From Aristolochia californica (lineage: Eukaryota > Streptophyta > Magnoliopsida > Piperales > Aristolochiaceae), in the NCBI GenBank assembly GCA_029961685.1, contig JARWKL010000010.1, positions 22,170,067 to 22,234,066 of the forward strand: DNA of 64,000 bases, written 5' to 3'. The position numbers were made by a program, and so were the translations under genes. Positions within the stretch are counted from its first letter, which is position 1. Each line of letters opens with the position of its first letter. Shown here piece by piece: positions 41,978-53,660 of the stretch. The notes under the pieces are model-generated. The model was not told the DNA's origin. It worked only from the letters and a program-made list of their open reading frames with translations, and made no database searches.

Positions 41978-43200
41978 ATGGAAAACTATGAGACAAGCAT
42001 ATTTCCAAGCAATTTGCAACTACCACTTGTACTCTTTCTATCAATTTTGCATCCGACAGAATTGGCATAAGAGAAACCTAATACATCAATGGCTGATGAG
42101 CTTGAGTATCAAAGTCTTAAGTTTTGTATTCATAGTAGATAATGGAAAATTCTTTTCACAACCACTAAGTGAGATTTTCTAAGGTCTGATTGAAATCTAG
42201 CACATATGCATATCGAGATTATCATATCCTATCTACTGGCTAAAAAGTAGCTAACCTATCATGCTTCGATAGAGTTTTTTTATATAAGGCCCTACCAGAG
42301 TAGTCCGAGTCATGTTTCAAGGGTGAACTAATGGGTGAGCTAATTGACTTAAAATTTTCAATGTTGAATCTCCTAAGTAATCCTTTAGTGTATTTGGACT
42401 AATTTATGACTAATTTATGAATGTACCATTTTTGGTTTGCATTACTTGAAATCCAAGGAAGAATGTGAGTTCAACCACTAATTTCATTTCAAACTCATTC
42501 CTCATTACACTAGAAAATTCTTGACATTGATAGGGGTTTTTATATCAAAATTTGATATCATCAACATAAACTTAAACTCTAATCAAATTTTGACCATGGT
42601 TCTTAGTAAATAGAGTCTTATCAATTCTACCTCTCTTATAACCGTTTTCTCTTAAAGTGTGCTTAATCATTCGTACTACGCTGTAGGAGCTTGCTTTAAC
42701 TCATATAATGCTTTATGTAGTTTCTAGACATGGTCAAGCTTGCTCATGTCTTCAAACCCTTTGGGTTGTTCAATATAAACATCCTCTAGAATGAACCCAT
42801 TTAGAAACACACTCTTTACATCCTTTTTGGTACAATTTTAACTTCATGTGACAAGCATTGGCTACTAGGATTCCAATTTCTTCTAGTCTTGGCAAGAGTC
42901 CGTAAGTTTCTTCGAAATCAATTCCTTCTTCTTGGTCATATCCTTTCAACTAACCTAGCTTTTTTTCTCACTTTATTTTCCTCATTGTCTTGTTCCTAAA
43001 AACCCATTTAGTTCCTATGATTTTTGGGTCTAGGTACTAGAGTCCAAACTTTTTTTCTTTCAAATTGCTTCAATTCCTCTTGCATTGCCATAATCCAAAA
43101 GTAATCAATTTCAGCTATGGGAAAGCTTTTGGGCTCTATTTGAGAAATGATGGCACTATTTGCCATAGTTTCATGAGTTGCTCTTCTAGTCACAATTTTA
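41978..43200 (-). pseudogene. D2 reverse transcriptase and RNase H start
   Basis: Collinear with D1 15960-16815, and includes the stretch lost from D1 at insertion F (42849-43015). Frame 43008-43193 is the RT start (AEIDYFWIMAMQEELKQFERKKVW). The remaining RT is readable only in pieces: the YVDD region near 42550-42570 reads MLMISNF-like and is not intact. Confidence 0.78.
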
Positions 43201-44420
43201 TTTTAAGGGTCACTAGTTCTTCTAATGGGTGATCAGCCATGAACCTATAGTTTTTTAGTTCCTTTGGTGGCTCTTCTTGGTTATTCATGTCATTTGGGTT
43301 CTCTTAAAAAAATTGGTCTTGAGGTGGAGATCCCGAGGATGAATCGAAGGCGTTTCCCTCTTTGTCATCAAATATTGAAGTTGGCAAATCAGATTTGTGA
43401 AACTCAACATGTATCGACTCCTCGACTCTCATAGATGTCTAGTTGTAAACTCCATTTCCTTTACTATTAGTTGAATACTAAAAATTCCTGTATCAGCCCT
43501 AGAGTCAAACTTCCCTAAATTTTCCTTTTGTTCTTTTAATATGAACACTTTGCATCCAAAGATTCCAAAATAGGTAATGTTGGGAAGGGTGCCTGTATAC
43601 AACTCATAAGGAGTTTTATTGAGAAGGGGCATTATGCTTACTTGGTTTATGATGTGCCAAGTTGTATTTATGGCTATGGCCCAAATTTTATGTGGCATGT
43701 TGTATGCATGTAGCATAGCTCTTGCCATCTCAATTAAGGTTATATTCCTTCTTTCAACAACATTTTTTTTAGGATTTTGAAGAGTTGAGAATGTATTGTA
43801 TATACCATGCTTTGTGTAACATTTTATAGCCTTGTTCCTTTTGAACTTTTTCACATAGTTTTTCATAGGCCGAAAAAGCATCATCCTCGTGAGCTAGGAA
43901 ATCTACCCAGGTGAACCTAGAATAGTCATCAACCACCGCTAAGGTGAGACGCTTCCCATTTAGGCTTAAGGTTCAAGTTTTCCCAACTAAATCCATGTGG
44001 GTTAGTTGAAGAGGTTGAGAGGTTGAAACTGCATTCTTTGATTTGAATGAATTTTTAAGTGGCTTTCCAAGTTGGCAAGCATCAGAAGGTCTCTCTCTTA
44101 ACAAAATTTATTCTGTAGTCTTCTTTCTAGGTTTTTCTTTGCTACTTTGTTCAAGGAATCTATTCTAATGTGTCCAAGCCTCTTATTCCATAGCCAAGAT
44201 TCATCAATTTTCATACCCAAACAAATGGTACTAGTTGAGGGTAAATCAACTATGTTCAAAGTTTCTATTTTTATGTCCCTCTAGAACTAGTTCATCATTT
44301 TCATTCTTTACTAAGCATTTGTCTTTTTCAGATGAGACTGTGTTACCTTTGTTACCTTTACAAAATTGACTAATTCTAAGTGAATCATGCATCGACCCTT
44401 ATAAATAACATTTCATATAT
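43201..44420 (-). pseudogene. D2 integrase and linker
   Basis: Frame 43429-43884 has NPKKNVVERRNITLIEMARAM, with the third catalytic glutamate and RN motif kept, and HAYNMPHKIWAIAINT. Upstream core and zinc finger near 43900-44300 are collinear with D1 24174-24826 but broken. Confidence 0.8.
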
Positions 44421-44600
44421 GAAAGAGGTTGAGGTACCAATTTTACCAATTCCTTTGATGGTACCTTTGCTATTTTCTCCAAATGTTACATGACCACCAT
44501 CTTTTGGTTTGAGTTCCATGAAATTCTTTTTATCACCAAGTGCCTGGATCACCACTATCTAAAATCCAAACATTTTTCAGTGGCTTGGCTTGGAGACAAG
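44421..44600 (-). pseudogene. D2 protease
   Basis: The minus strand near 44540-44580 reads VWILDSGDPGTW: the DSG triad is present but the following CSRHMT is lost by an indel. Confidence 0.7.
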
Positions 44601-45053
44601 CTTACATCACAATAAATTTATCCCTTAGAGATCCATTTTAAGTTGGGTCCCTTTGGGATTACATTTGAAGCACTTGATGATTTAGGCAACCAAACTTGTT
44701 TGCTAGAAGTTTTGGGGGTTACCACAAGCATTTTGGTTGTTTTGGGTACCCAACGTTGTTTCATGCCATTTTCATTTTTTTATTTGGAAAATGTGGGCAT
44801 AATGACCCACTTCATTTCAATAGAGGCATTGAATGTGAGAAATGAGAGTGAACTTATTGATTTGTCTTATCTTGTTCTTCCCAATTTTCCTCCTCGGTGT
44901 GGGTTTTTGTGATAGTGTTTTGACTTGTTGTTCTAATTCAATGCTTTTCTTTTTGAAGCAAGTCTATCACATGATAGCTTGCCTATCAACCTACTTTGCC
45001 TTGAATTGGTTTTATGTGCTTCCTACAAGGCGATAAGTTCCTCTTTGAGCTTT

Positions 45054-45122
45054 GCAATCTAATGTCTTTGAGGATTGCAATCTAATGTCTTTGAGCATTG
45101 CAATCTAATGTCTTTGGGCATT
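45054..45122. repeat. 23-bp tandem triplication in D2 gag
   Basis: GCAATCTAATGTCTTTGAGC-type units start at 45054, 45077 and 45100. D1 has one unit (about 25512-25534), so the expansion happened in D2 after the copies separated. 23 bp shifts the frame. Confidence 0.88.
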
Positions 45123-45713
45123 GCATTTTTTCGTAGACTTATTTAGACTATGAATTGATTTCTGTAGAATAAATTCAAGTTTCAATTTCATAGTCCAACT
45201 CGCTTATCTCGTCAAAAGTGGTTGACTCATCATCATTTTCAATTGCGTTGAGTCGTACATCACTCTCTTCTTCATTGGAATGACTTGACTCATCTTCCAT
45301 AGCATCCCAAGCCAAGATCAAAACTTTCTGCTTCTCGTTCTTTGGATCTTTTCTTGAAGATGGGGTTTTTCCTTCTAAGCTTGGGCATTTGTTCCATCTA
45401 TGCCCTCGTTTTTCACACTTAAAACAAATATCAATTTTCTTAAATATTTACATTTTGAGTTCTGATTTGGCATTTTCTAAAACTTATCTTCTTTCTATAC
45501 ATTATTTTTAGATGACTAGTGATGAAACTCACTTCATCAGAGCTTTCTTCACTAAATTCATTCTCCGCACTAGCTTTGACCTTAAGAGCAAGGATTTTTA
45601 TTTTAGGTAGCTCCTCAACTTCTTGAGGTTCCATATGATAAGTAAGGAGAATTCTAGAGAAATTATTTCAAGCTCATTGTCCTAAAGTTATCATTCTCAC
45701 GAATGGCGGTCTT

Positions 45714-46302
45714 TGTTGAATTTAGGATCCCTTTACTAACATCTCGAGAAAGGTGAGAGAGGGAGAAAAAGAAAAAAGAAAAAAGAAAGCTCTCGGGTAA
45801 TGAGAAGAGAAGAAGAAAAAGGGAAGAAAGACTTTAAGCAAAAAGAAAACTCTACACGAGAGAGAAGGGAGAAGTACTTCCTTTGATGATATAATTCCAA
45901 GTACAAGCTCCTCTATTTATAGTAGAAGAAAGTGGTAGAGTCCATGTACAATTAAACTTCATTCTCCTAATTACATTCCAACTCTAGCTCTTAAAGATAA
46001 GCCTATCATGATAAGATAACTCAACATAATTAGAAGTCTAACATAAATCAAACTCTAACTCTTCTATAAGGACGTGACCATAGGCTGAAGATGCCAGGTC
46101 GTGCTTTATATTAGTGGGTCCCACTTGATCTTCCAGCTCTTGTGAAAAGGATACTAGCTCATGGTATCTTTATGGGTACCGCTTGATCTTCAAATCTTCC
46201 AACTCATTCTAGCTCGTGCTTCTTATCTTCCAACTCATACCAGCTTGTGTGATGACTCCTCTTGGATTCTCATGTCCTCATGGTGGGTCCCACATTGTAA
46301 TA
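45714..46302 (-). repeat. Solo LTR of the K/M family inside D2 gag
   Basis: 589 bp in minus orientation (minus strand starts TATTACAATGTGGGACCC, relatives TGTTACAATG), target duplication GTCTT (45709-45713, 46303-46307). D1 near 26125-26140 shows the empty site (GCGATTTTCCTCATATCCC). Matches 50620-51201. A TATA element (minus-strand ACTATAAATAGAGG) is at about 45919-45932. Confidence 0.9.
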
Positions 46303-46915
46303 GTCTTCCTCATCTCCCATGAATTTGGAAGCGCCTTGAGAAGCTTGTTATTTTATATATAGAAAGAAATCTCCTCTGCCTAAGATGTTCAATTCATTAT
46401 AATATGAGTGAACCTAGAGTTCATCTGAGCTATGCCTAGTTTCATCTTGACTTCATCGTAATTGGAATCAACAAACTAATCATTGAGACCTTGACTCTAG
46501 TGGTCCCTTCATGTGTGACCTCTAATTTGTCCCATATTTCTTTTGCGGTCTTACATGTGGAGATTTGATTGAACTCAATTGGTCTTAAGGGACAAAACAA
46601 CAAGTTGATGGCGTTGGAGTTTGTTTTGTGTTATTCCTTATCCTCCCTAGTTAGCTCAATGAAATCATTTGTGACAAGAATGTCATTTTCTAAGTTTTGA
46701 GCCTCAAAGGGGTCATTCTTAGTCACATGCCAAATGTCCCAATCCATGGATTGGACGAAGAATTCTATTCTTATCTTCCAATATCCACAATTTAGACAAT
46801 TGAATAGTGGTGGTAGTTATGGATTGTCCTTGGGGAAGGAACAATTTGTCTTGAGATGCCATCTTAATTGAATTTCAAAATCAAGTGGATTTTGACTCAA
46901 AACAAGTTTTGCTTG

Positions 46916-46975
46916 CTCTAATACCAATTGTTGACCCAAGTGGCTTCTCAAAATGAGGTGAATTGAGAACTACAA
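46916..46975 (-). repeat. D2 primer-binding site and stub of its 5' LTR
   Basis: Minus-strand TTGGTATTAGAGC at 46916-46928, then 45 bp of LTR from TGTTGACCCAAGTGG at 46931. The LTR then stops and M begins; both sides share TACAA, suggesting microhomology-mediated joining. Confidence 0.82.
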
Positions 46976-47249
46976 TAAAACTACCTTTGTCCCAATTACA
47001 CCCAAACTCTAACACATAGAGATAAGTCCTAACATAATTAAATAACTCAATATAGATAAAAGACAAACATAACTCTTCTAGGACGTGAATATAAGATAAA
47101 GATGCCTTTGTGAGTCCTTCTTGATCTTCCAACGTATGTGATAAGGATGCTAGCTTGTGGTAATCATGGTGGGTCCTACTTCTTATGTGTTCGGGCCCAT
47201 ATTTTCGGCCTTCCTTGGTCGTGTGGGCTTGGCCCTATCTTCCAACACT
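46976..47249 (-). repeat. M 3' LTR (left), partial
   Basis: Aligns with about 49212-49381 of the right LTR and with the solo LTR 45714-46302. Ends CTTCCAACA directly before the purine tract. Confidence 0.78.
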
Positions 47250-47330
47250 CCGCCTCAAGTTGGTGCTGAGAGAACAACATAAACTCCTAGTTTTCTGCAA
47301 ATGATGTATATAATCTTTTTTGTATAAAGT
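47250..47330 (-). pseudogene. M RNase H C-terminal tail
   Basis: The minus strand reads CRKLGVYVVLSAPT and a stop, then the purine tract CTTGAGGCGGAG against the LTR, as in K ([12 protein letters not shown]). A second tract-like CTCCCCCTCATG lies at 47370-47381 and a third CTCCCCCTCAAGC at 48018-48030, so pieces of other elements may be mixed in. Confidence 0.65.
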
Positions 47331-48230
47331 CGCACATCTTCCAATATGCCTTCATCTTCCAACACTCCCCCTCATGCTGTTGCATCCTTCCATGAGGCCG
47401 TATTGGCATAATATAAGTGAAACTAAAAATCAGTGCTAGCCTGTAAGACATTACTCCATACTCTAGTCCTAATGCTGGATGTAGGGCATACTCTGTCCTC
47501 TGTAGGTAGTGTGTCTATCAGCATTACTCTGAAGTGTATACCACTATATCCCTCCATAGGAGTAATAAAAGCTATTACAGGGGGGTGTCCCAATCTGGAC
47601 ACCGACACTCATGGTATCCCAACCGTGATATTTTTGAGAGTTAAATTTATTATGGTATCCCAATCCAGGCACCGACTCTCATGGTGTCCCAACCATGATA
47701 TTTTTTAGAGTCAAATATATTATGGGATGAGAAAAGGTACTGAGACCACTTCTTCTTCAATAATAATGTCTCATCCAAAGAGACATAATAGCAATAGCTA
47801 TATTGTAACACGACTATCTTCCAATACATATAATACAAACCAAAATAATAAACCTTGTAGAAGGACCCTTGAAATAATCATAATCCGATATAAATATTTT
47901 TTCTTAGTTGCATAAGCTTCATCTTTTGTGCTCCTCCTTTCTTGAATATTTTGGTCACATAAATTTATCCACAACATATGGAATAAAAAACCTCTTTCTT
48001 GTACTTCTTGTACTTCTCCCCCTCAAGCTGGGATGTAATGGCAGTGATCCTAACTCAAACCAAATATCATAGATGCAGAAATAAGCCCAAATAATATAGA
48101 TGCAGTAATAAGCCCTTAAACCAGGGATAAGTGAGATATTTTTCTGATATATCAACTCAAAAAGGGACGCAAAACAATGGGCATAAATTCGGATATTTCA
48201 ATGCAATAGAATACTAGCATGACTTTTGAT
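47331..48230. other. Noncoding stretch with short tandem duplications
   Basis: No frame is recognised. Two units of 70 bp (47584-47653 and 47654-47723) and two units of about 27 bp (ATAGATGCAG(A/T)AATAAGCCC, 48070-48123) are tandem duplications. Confidence 0.6.
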
Positions 48231-48960
48231 TCTTCCAATACAAATATATCTTTACATATAGATAAGATTGACATGAAATTTTCTCCTTATGAAACTAGAA
48301 TTAAATAACTTTCATCCAAGTATAATTTATCTTCATTAAATATAATTATCAGAAGATAAATAATCTTCTAGATTTCGGTCTCTGTCATCTTGCAAAACTA
48401 AGCATTGTTTCTCATTTTTTTCCAGCATGACCATTGATTCTTCCAAGATCAATATTTCCTTATAAAAAACTCAGATCAAGAATTGGTTGAATAGGTAAGA
48501 AAATAGACTTACAAATATTTCTTTTGATATATAAATCTCCACATAAAGTCTCAATCTTGAAGCTTTCTGCTGCTGCTTGAACCTTTTTTGCAATCTGACA
48601 TTTGCTGCTTCAAATATCAATTTATCTTTGTAGATAACTCAAATAAAAAATTGGTGGAATAGGTAAAAGAATTGACTTATAGATATTTCTTTTGATATAT
48701 ATATTTATCCATATAAATTCTAGTTCTTGATAGCATAAAATACCTCAGAATTTGAAACTTTTTGCTTCTGCTCGAACCTCTTTTGCAATCTGCGCTTTGC
48801 TTATTCAAATATTGATATCTCTATGTAGATACATACAATTTTAAAAAATAATTTTCCCTTGGATAGTAGACTCAAATATCTTTCCGTTAATATATACTTT
48901 GCATTATGAAAATCTCGTTATAGAGGTGAAAAATGCAAAGAAAACTACGGGTGTAGAGAT
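48231..48960. repeat. Degenerate tandem repeats in the M leader
   Basis: Units of about 165-195 bp: 48445-48612, 48613-48805 and a partial 48806-48910, each with CAA(A/G)AT(C/A)(A/T)(A/T)TAT, TTTCTTTTGATATATA and CTGCT(C/T)GAACCT..TTTTGCAATCTG(A/C)(C/G). A further decayed unit may precede at 48231. They lie between primer site and gag position. Confidence 0.72.
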
Positions 48961-49069
48961 TAAAAAAAAATAACTACGAACCTAGATTTAGGGTTTAGGG
49001 TTTAGAGAAAAGGATCACATTACTTCTATGGGTTGACCACATTAAGTCACAAAACCTGCTCTGATACCA

Positions 49070-49381
49070 TATTGAATTTATGGAAAAGAAAAATACTTCA
49101 TTGACATCATTAACTTATTATAATTAGAGTACATGAACCTCTATTTATAATAGAGGAAGGTAGTAGAGTGCAATTACAATAAAACTACATTTGTCCCAAT
49201 TAAACTCAAATTCTAACACTTAGAGATAAGTCCTAACATAATTAAATAACTCAATATAGATAAAAGATAAACATAACTCAAACTATAACTCTTCTAGGAC
49301 AAGGACATGACCATAAGATAAAGATGCCTTTGCGAGTTCTTCTTGAACTTCCAACTTATTTGAAAAGGATGCCAACTTGTG
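49070..49381 (-). repeat. M 5' LTR (right), partial
   Basis: Starts TATTGAATTTATGG (TG mutated) beside the primer site TGGTATCAGAGC (49058-49069, minus). A minus-strand TATTATAAATAGAGG is near 49139-49153. It is cut at about 49381, where K sequence begins. Confidence 0.8.
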
Positions 49382-50170
49382 GTAAATCAGACACCGACTC
49401 TAGTCCCACTTCCTTTAGATAAGAAACCCATCGGTTGCAAATGCGTATTTATGGTGAAACACAATCCGGATGGGTTTGTGGCTCGATTGAAAACTCACCT
49501 TGTTGCTAAAGTCTATACACAATGTTATGGCTTGATTATGAAGAAATTTCTTTCCAGTGACTAAATTAAACTTTGTACCTTCGTTATTATCTAAGGCAAC
49601 TAACTCTTCCTAGCAGGTCTATCAAGTTGATGTCAAAAATATTTTTTCTGAATGGGGATATAAAGGAGGATATTTATACGCAACAACCACCTGGGTTTTT
49701 GATTGAGGGGGAGTCCGTATGTCATCTAAAAAAATCTATTTATGGTCTCAAACAGTTGCTTCGTGCATGGTTTAAAATTTTTAGCCAATCACTCATATGG
49801 GTCGGATTTCATAGATGCTCTGATGATCACTCTATCTTTATTAAAGACACACCGAAGGGCAAGGTAATTCTAGCAGTATATATTGATGACATTATTATAA
49901 CTGGCAGTGATCCTGAGGGCATTCAAAAGACAAAACAAATGGTATGTACTGAATTCAAGACAAAGGATCTCAGACTGCTCAAATATTTTTTGGGTATTGA
50001 GGTACTACAATCTAGACATGGAATTATACTATCTCAAAGGAAGTATGTCCTTGACCTACTGGAGGAGACCGAGATGTGGACCAGCAGAAACTCCTATGGA
50101 CTCAAATACAAAATTATGTGCAGGTACTAGAGAAGAAGTAGTTGTCGAAAAATATCAAAGGTTAGTGAGA
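49382..50170 (+). pseudogene. K reverse transcriptase, 5'-truncated
   Basis: Starts inside RT (NQTPTLVPLPLDKKPIGCK). Frame 49573-50130 has NGDIKEDIYTQQPPGF, SIYGLKQLLRAWF and the catalytic AVYIDDIIITGSD at about 49872-49910 (YIDD instead of YVDD). A shift near 50075 moves to frame 49907-50173. At about 50170 the sequence jumps from RLVR to the RKSTSGY part of RNase H, so the end of RT and start of RNase H are deleted. Confidence 0.85.
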
Positions 50171-50612
50171 TGACAGAAAATCTACTTCGGGATATTGTAC
50201 GATGGTTGGAGGAAACTTGATTACATGGAAGAGCAAGAAAAAGAATGTAGTTGCAAGGTCTAGTGCAGAAGCAGAGTATAGAGCCATGGTACACACAGTC
50301 AGTGAACTCCAATGAATCAGCTCACTCCTAACTGAACTGGGTCTTTACAAAGAAGCTCCTATGAATCTATATTGAGATAATCAGGCTGAAATTCACATCA
50401 AATCAAATCCTGTCTTCCATGAAAGAACAAAGCATATAGAAATAGACTGCCACTTCATACGAGAAAAATTCCCTGCCGACATCTTAGCTCTCCAGCATGT
50501 ATCTTCACAGAACCAGGTTGTAGACATTCTTACCAAACCAGTCACTCACAAAATTTTGTCCAACATATACAACAAGTTGGGCATCTATGCTGTTTTCTCA
50601 CCCCCAACTTGA
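50171..50612 (+). pseudogene. K RNase H
   Basis: Readable through [50 protein letters not shown] and [12 protein letters not shown], with stops near 50313 and 50373. The purine tract CTTGAGGGGGAG (50608-50619) and LTR follow directly. Confidence 0.85.
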
Positions 50613-50619
50613 GGGGGAG

Positions 50620-51201
50620 TGTTACAATGTGGGACCCACCATGAGCTCGAGAGTTGTCAACAAGAATCCTCATACAATGTGGCTCTAGCTAAGAGATAAG
50701 GAACATGAGCTGAAATTAAATAGAAGATTTGAAGATCAAGTGGGACCCACAAAGATACCACGAGCTGGTATCTCTATCTACATGAGCTGGAAAGATCATG
50801 TGGGACCCACAAGATAAGATCACGAGCAGGCTCTCTAGCTTGATTCACATCCTTAAAGAAGGTGTTTGTAGTTGAGTTAAATTAGTCTCTTAAATAGATA
50901 ATTTAATCTTATCATAATAGGCTTATCTTAGAGAGTTCTATTTGGAATGTTATTAGGTCCTAAGGTTAGTTGTACATGGACTCTATCACCTCCTCAACTA
51001 TAAATAGGGGTGATTGTAACTCGGAAATATCAAGCAACTTTCATTTTTTTTTCTCCTCTCTCATGTGAAGTGCTCTCTCTCTCTCTACTCTCCTTTATTT
51101 TCCTTCTCTTCTCTCTATACCCGAGAGCTCTTCTCTTTTTACTTTTTTTATTTCTCTCTCCCCTTACTCGAGGTATTATTCATGGGGTCCTAAATTCAAC
51201 A
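50620..51201 (+). repeat. K 3' LTR
   Basis: 582 bp, TGTTACAATGTGGG to CTAAATTCAACA. Contains GGGACCCAC(A/C) repeated near 50631, 50743 and 50803, TATA box AACTATAAATAGGGG at 50997-51011, and a CT-rich leader with CTCTCTCTCTCT near 51070-51085. Confidence 0.88.
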
Positions 51202-51207
51202 TAGACG

Positions 51208-51494
51208 TGTTTGGAGTTAGACACCCTAATTCAATACTAACGAGAGCAATAATACTCACAGAAGAAATAATCAAGCACAAAAAAACACAAGATTTATACA
51301 GGTTCACCTCAAGGTAAGACTACATCCTGTCTTCTGTCGTTGCAATAATTCACTATGATGATGAAGACGTTTACAAGAGAAATCGCACACACTCAAGTGT
51401 TTTTCTCTAAATTTTCTCTCCTGCAACCTTATGATCCTCGATGATTCGCATGCCGACTCTGTGTAAGGCATTAATTAGACTACACAACTTAACA
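51208..51494 (-). repeat. J 3' LTR (left)
   Basis: 287 bp; plus-strand reading TGTTTGGAGTTAGAC to CAACTTAACA. Followed by CTCCCACTTGG, the complement of the purine tract. Shorter than B LTRs: the central part is missing. Confidence 0.87.
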
Positions 51495-52030
51495 ATCTCC
51501 CACTTGGAGACTAATCCATTATCAATAGCTCCTCTACATTGGCAACAACTTCTCAATCCTCAGAGAGAAGTCCAACTGAAGTTTCACACAACTTCAATTT
51601 CTCAATAGTAACAGTCTTTGTTCACATATCGGCCGGATTTTAATTCCCTTGAATTTTCTCAAGTGCTAAGACTCCATCCTCCAGAGCTGATCTAATGAAG
51701 TGATAATGCACCTATATGTGCTTTGTTCTGGCATGATAAACATGGTTCTTTGCTTAATGAATAGCACACTGACTGTCACAAAACAACACATTTTTCCCAT
51801 GCTTGAGACCTAATTCTTCCAAGAAGGACTACAACCATACCATCTCTTTGCTAGCTTCGCTCACGGTGACATATTTTGCCTCAGTAGTAGAAAGAGCAAC
51901 TATCTTCTGCAACTTAGAGACCCAAATCATTGTTGTACCACCCAATGTGTATATATATCTAGTGGTACTCTTCCTACCATCATTGTCCCTAGCCATGTTA
52001 GCATCTACATAACCCTGTAATCCCAAGTCT
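51495..52030 (-). pseudogene. J RNase H
   Basis: Frame 51829-52026 holds LQGYVDANMARDNDGRKSTT and an AEAKYV-type segment (STTEAKYVTVSEASKEMVWL). The rest, towards 51500, is broken. Confidence 0.82.
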
Positions 52031-52700
52031 GACTTTCTGATCAGTATCCCTAGTAATCCTCATCCCAAGGATTTTTTTTTGTAGCACCCAAATCCTTCAT
52101 TAAAAACATGTTGGACAACTCCCATTTCAACTTATCTATTTCTTGTTTGCAAGCACCTGCAATCAACATTTCATCAACATATAGCAAGAGAATGATGTAG
52201 GAGTCATCATGGTTCTTCACATACAACAATGATAAGTCTAGCACCTCAAGAAACCAATACTACTCATGAAGATGTCAAACTTCTTATACCATTGTCTTGG
52301 CGCTTGTTTAAGACCATACAAACTCTTTTGTAGTTTGCACAACATTTTCTCCTTTCCTTGTGCTTTGAATCCCTATGGCTGCATCATGTAAATTTCTTCC
52401 TCCAAATCACCATGAAGTCTTTACATTGCTGGAGAGAAAATCTAAGTAGTCAATGCCTTCTTTTTGTTGAAAGCCCTTTACAACCAGTCTTTCCTTGTAC
52501 CGCTTGTTGCCATCATGTTCATCTTTTATTCGGTAAACCCATTTATTATGAAAATCCTTCTTCCCTTCTGGTAACTCAATCAACTATCATGTCTGATTGG
52601 ATAATAGTGAATCCACCTCATCCATCATGGCCAACTCCCACTTGGTTGATTCATCAACTTGAATGGCTTCCTCATAACTCTCTGGTTCACCTTTATCAGT
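52031..52700 (-). pseudogene. J reverse transcriptase
   Basis: Frame 52050-52244 has DSYIILLLYVDEMLIAGACK: the second catalytic aspartate has become glutamate (YVDE). MKDLGATKK follows. The finger region near 52300-52700 is readable only in pieces. Confidence 0.82.
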
Positions 52701-53660
52701 CAACATAATATAATTCTATGCAGGGAGTATCTCTGTGGTGGTTTGCTAGTTCTGGTAGATCTCCTGAGTTCAGTCATAGGCATGTTCTGATTTACTTCTG
52801 GGTGTATATTTTCTTGGTCTTCCTGAGCAATATTCTTTATCTCAATAACCGGAAGATCTCTTAACTGACTCACTTCAGATTTCTTAGCTTCATTATTTGT
52901 GCTCTCAGAATCTGTGCTCAACATGTCTTTATAAAGAGCACCTTCATTGAACATCACATCCTTGCTTCTAATAACCTTAAGACTTTGGTCATCCTAGAAA
53001 TGATAACCAAACTCAGTACCACCAAAGCCAATAAAGAAACATATCTTGGATTTAACATCAAGTTTACTTCTAACTGTAGAATCAATGTGAATATAATAAA
53101 CACAACCAAACACTTTTAATAAAAAAAAGTTTACCTCTTTGCCGCTCCAAACCTCTTTTGGTATTTTTCAATCCAATGGATTTGAAGGACCTTTGTTGAT
53201 CTAATAGTAGTGGTGCTAATAGCTTCATTCCAGAATATCATTGGAAATCTCACATGTAATCTCATGCTATAGCACACTCGTTCAAGGTCTTGTTCATCCT
53301 CTCAGCCACACCAATCTATTGAGGTTTTCCTGGAATGGTCCTTCATCTTGAATTCATTATTAGCATAGTACCACTTGAAATAATCATTTATGTATTCTCC
53401 CCCATTATCTAACTGCATACATTTCACCTTCAAATTTGTCTCATTCTCAACCATTGTTCTCCATCTCTTGAAAGTATCGAAAATATCAGATTTGTTTTTC
53501 AGGAAATAAATTCATACTTTCTGCTTGCATCATCAATAAATGTCACATAGTAATTAGAACCATCAAGGGAGGTAACAATTGAAGGTCCCCACATATTTGT
53601 ATGAACCAACTCCAACTTCGATGTCTTTCACTCTTTTTTCTGCCTTAGAAAAGTTAACCC
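52701..53660 (-). pseudogene. J integrase
   Basis: Frame 52700-52957 is the integrase C-terminus and linker (FNEGALYKDMLSTDSES, ending in RRSTRTSKPPQRY), parallel to B 7017-7240. The core between 52960 and 53660 is collinear with B 6290-7000 but full of stops. Confidence 0.78.

Larger units (their letters stand above)
44601..46915 (-). pseudogene. D2 gag, interrupted by a solo LTR
   Basis: A zinc knuckle with all ligands, CFKCEKRGHRWNKC, is near 45385-45425. Frame 45440-45634 has the conserved SDEVSFITSHLK segment. The gag core is cut at 45714 by the solo LTR and continues from 46308; the D1 equivalent is 26020-26670. A 23-bp unit is triplicated at 45054-45122. Confidence 0.8.
31435..46975 (-). 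mobile_element. D2: second SIRE/Maximus-type element, both ends truncated
   Basis: Collinear with D1 from the extra downstream frame to gag and the first 45 bp of the 5' LTR. It lacks the 3' LTR and nearly all of the 5' LTR. Own DNA is about 6.1 kb after removing the 2.1-kb non-autonomous element (31604-33741), C (35288-41972) and a solo LTR (45714-46302). All three inserts have 5-bp duplications and are absent at the matching places of D1. Confidence 0.85.
46976..49381 (-). mobile_element. M: internally deleted copia element of the K family
   Basis: Minus strand: right LTR 49070-49381 (outer part missing), perfect primer site 49058-49069, a long leader with tandem repeats, then only the last codons of RNase H and left LTR 46976-47249 (inner part only). 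Gag and almost all of pol are gone. Both LTR outer ends are broken, so no target duplication survives. Confidence 0.75.

Noticed and set aside
51010..51204. 64-codon ORF rich in serine, leucine and phenylalanine
   Set aside because: CT-rich leader of the K LTR read by chance.
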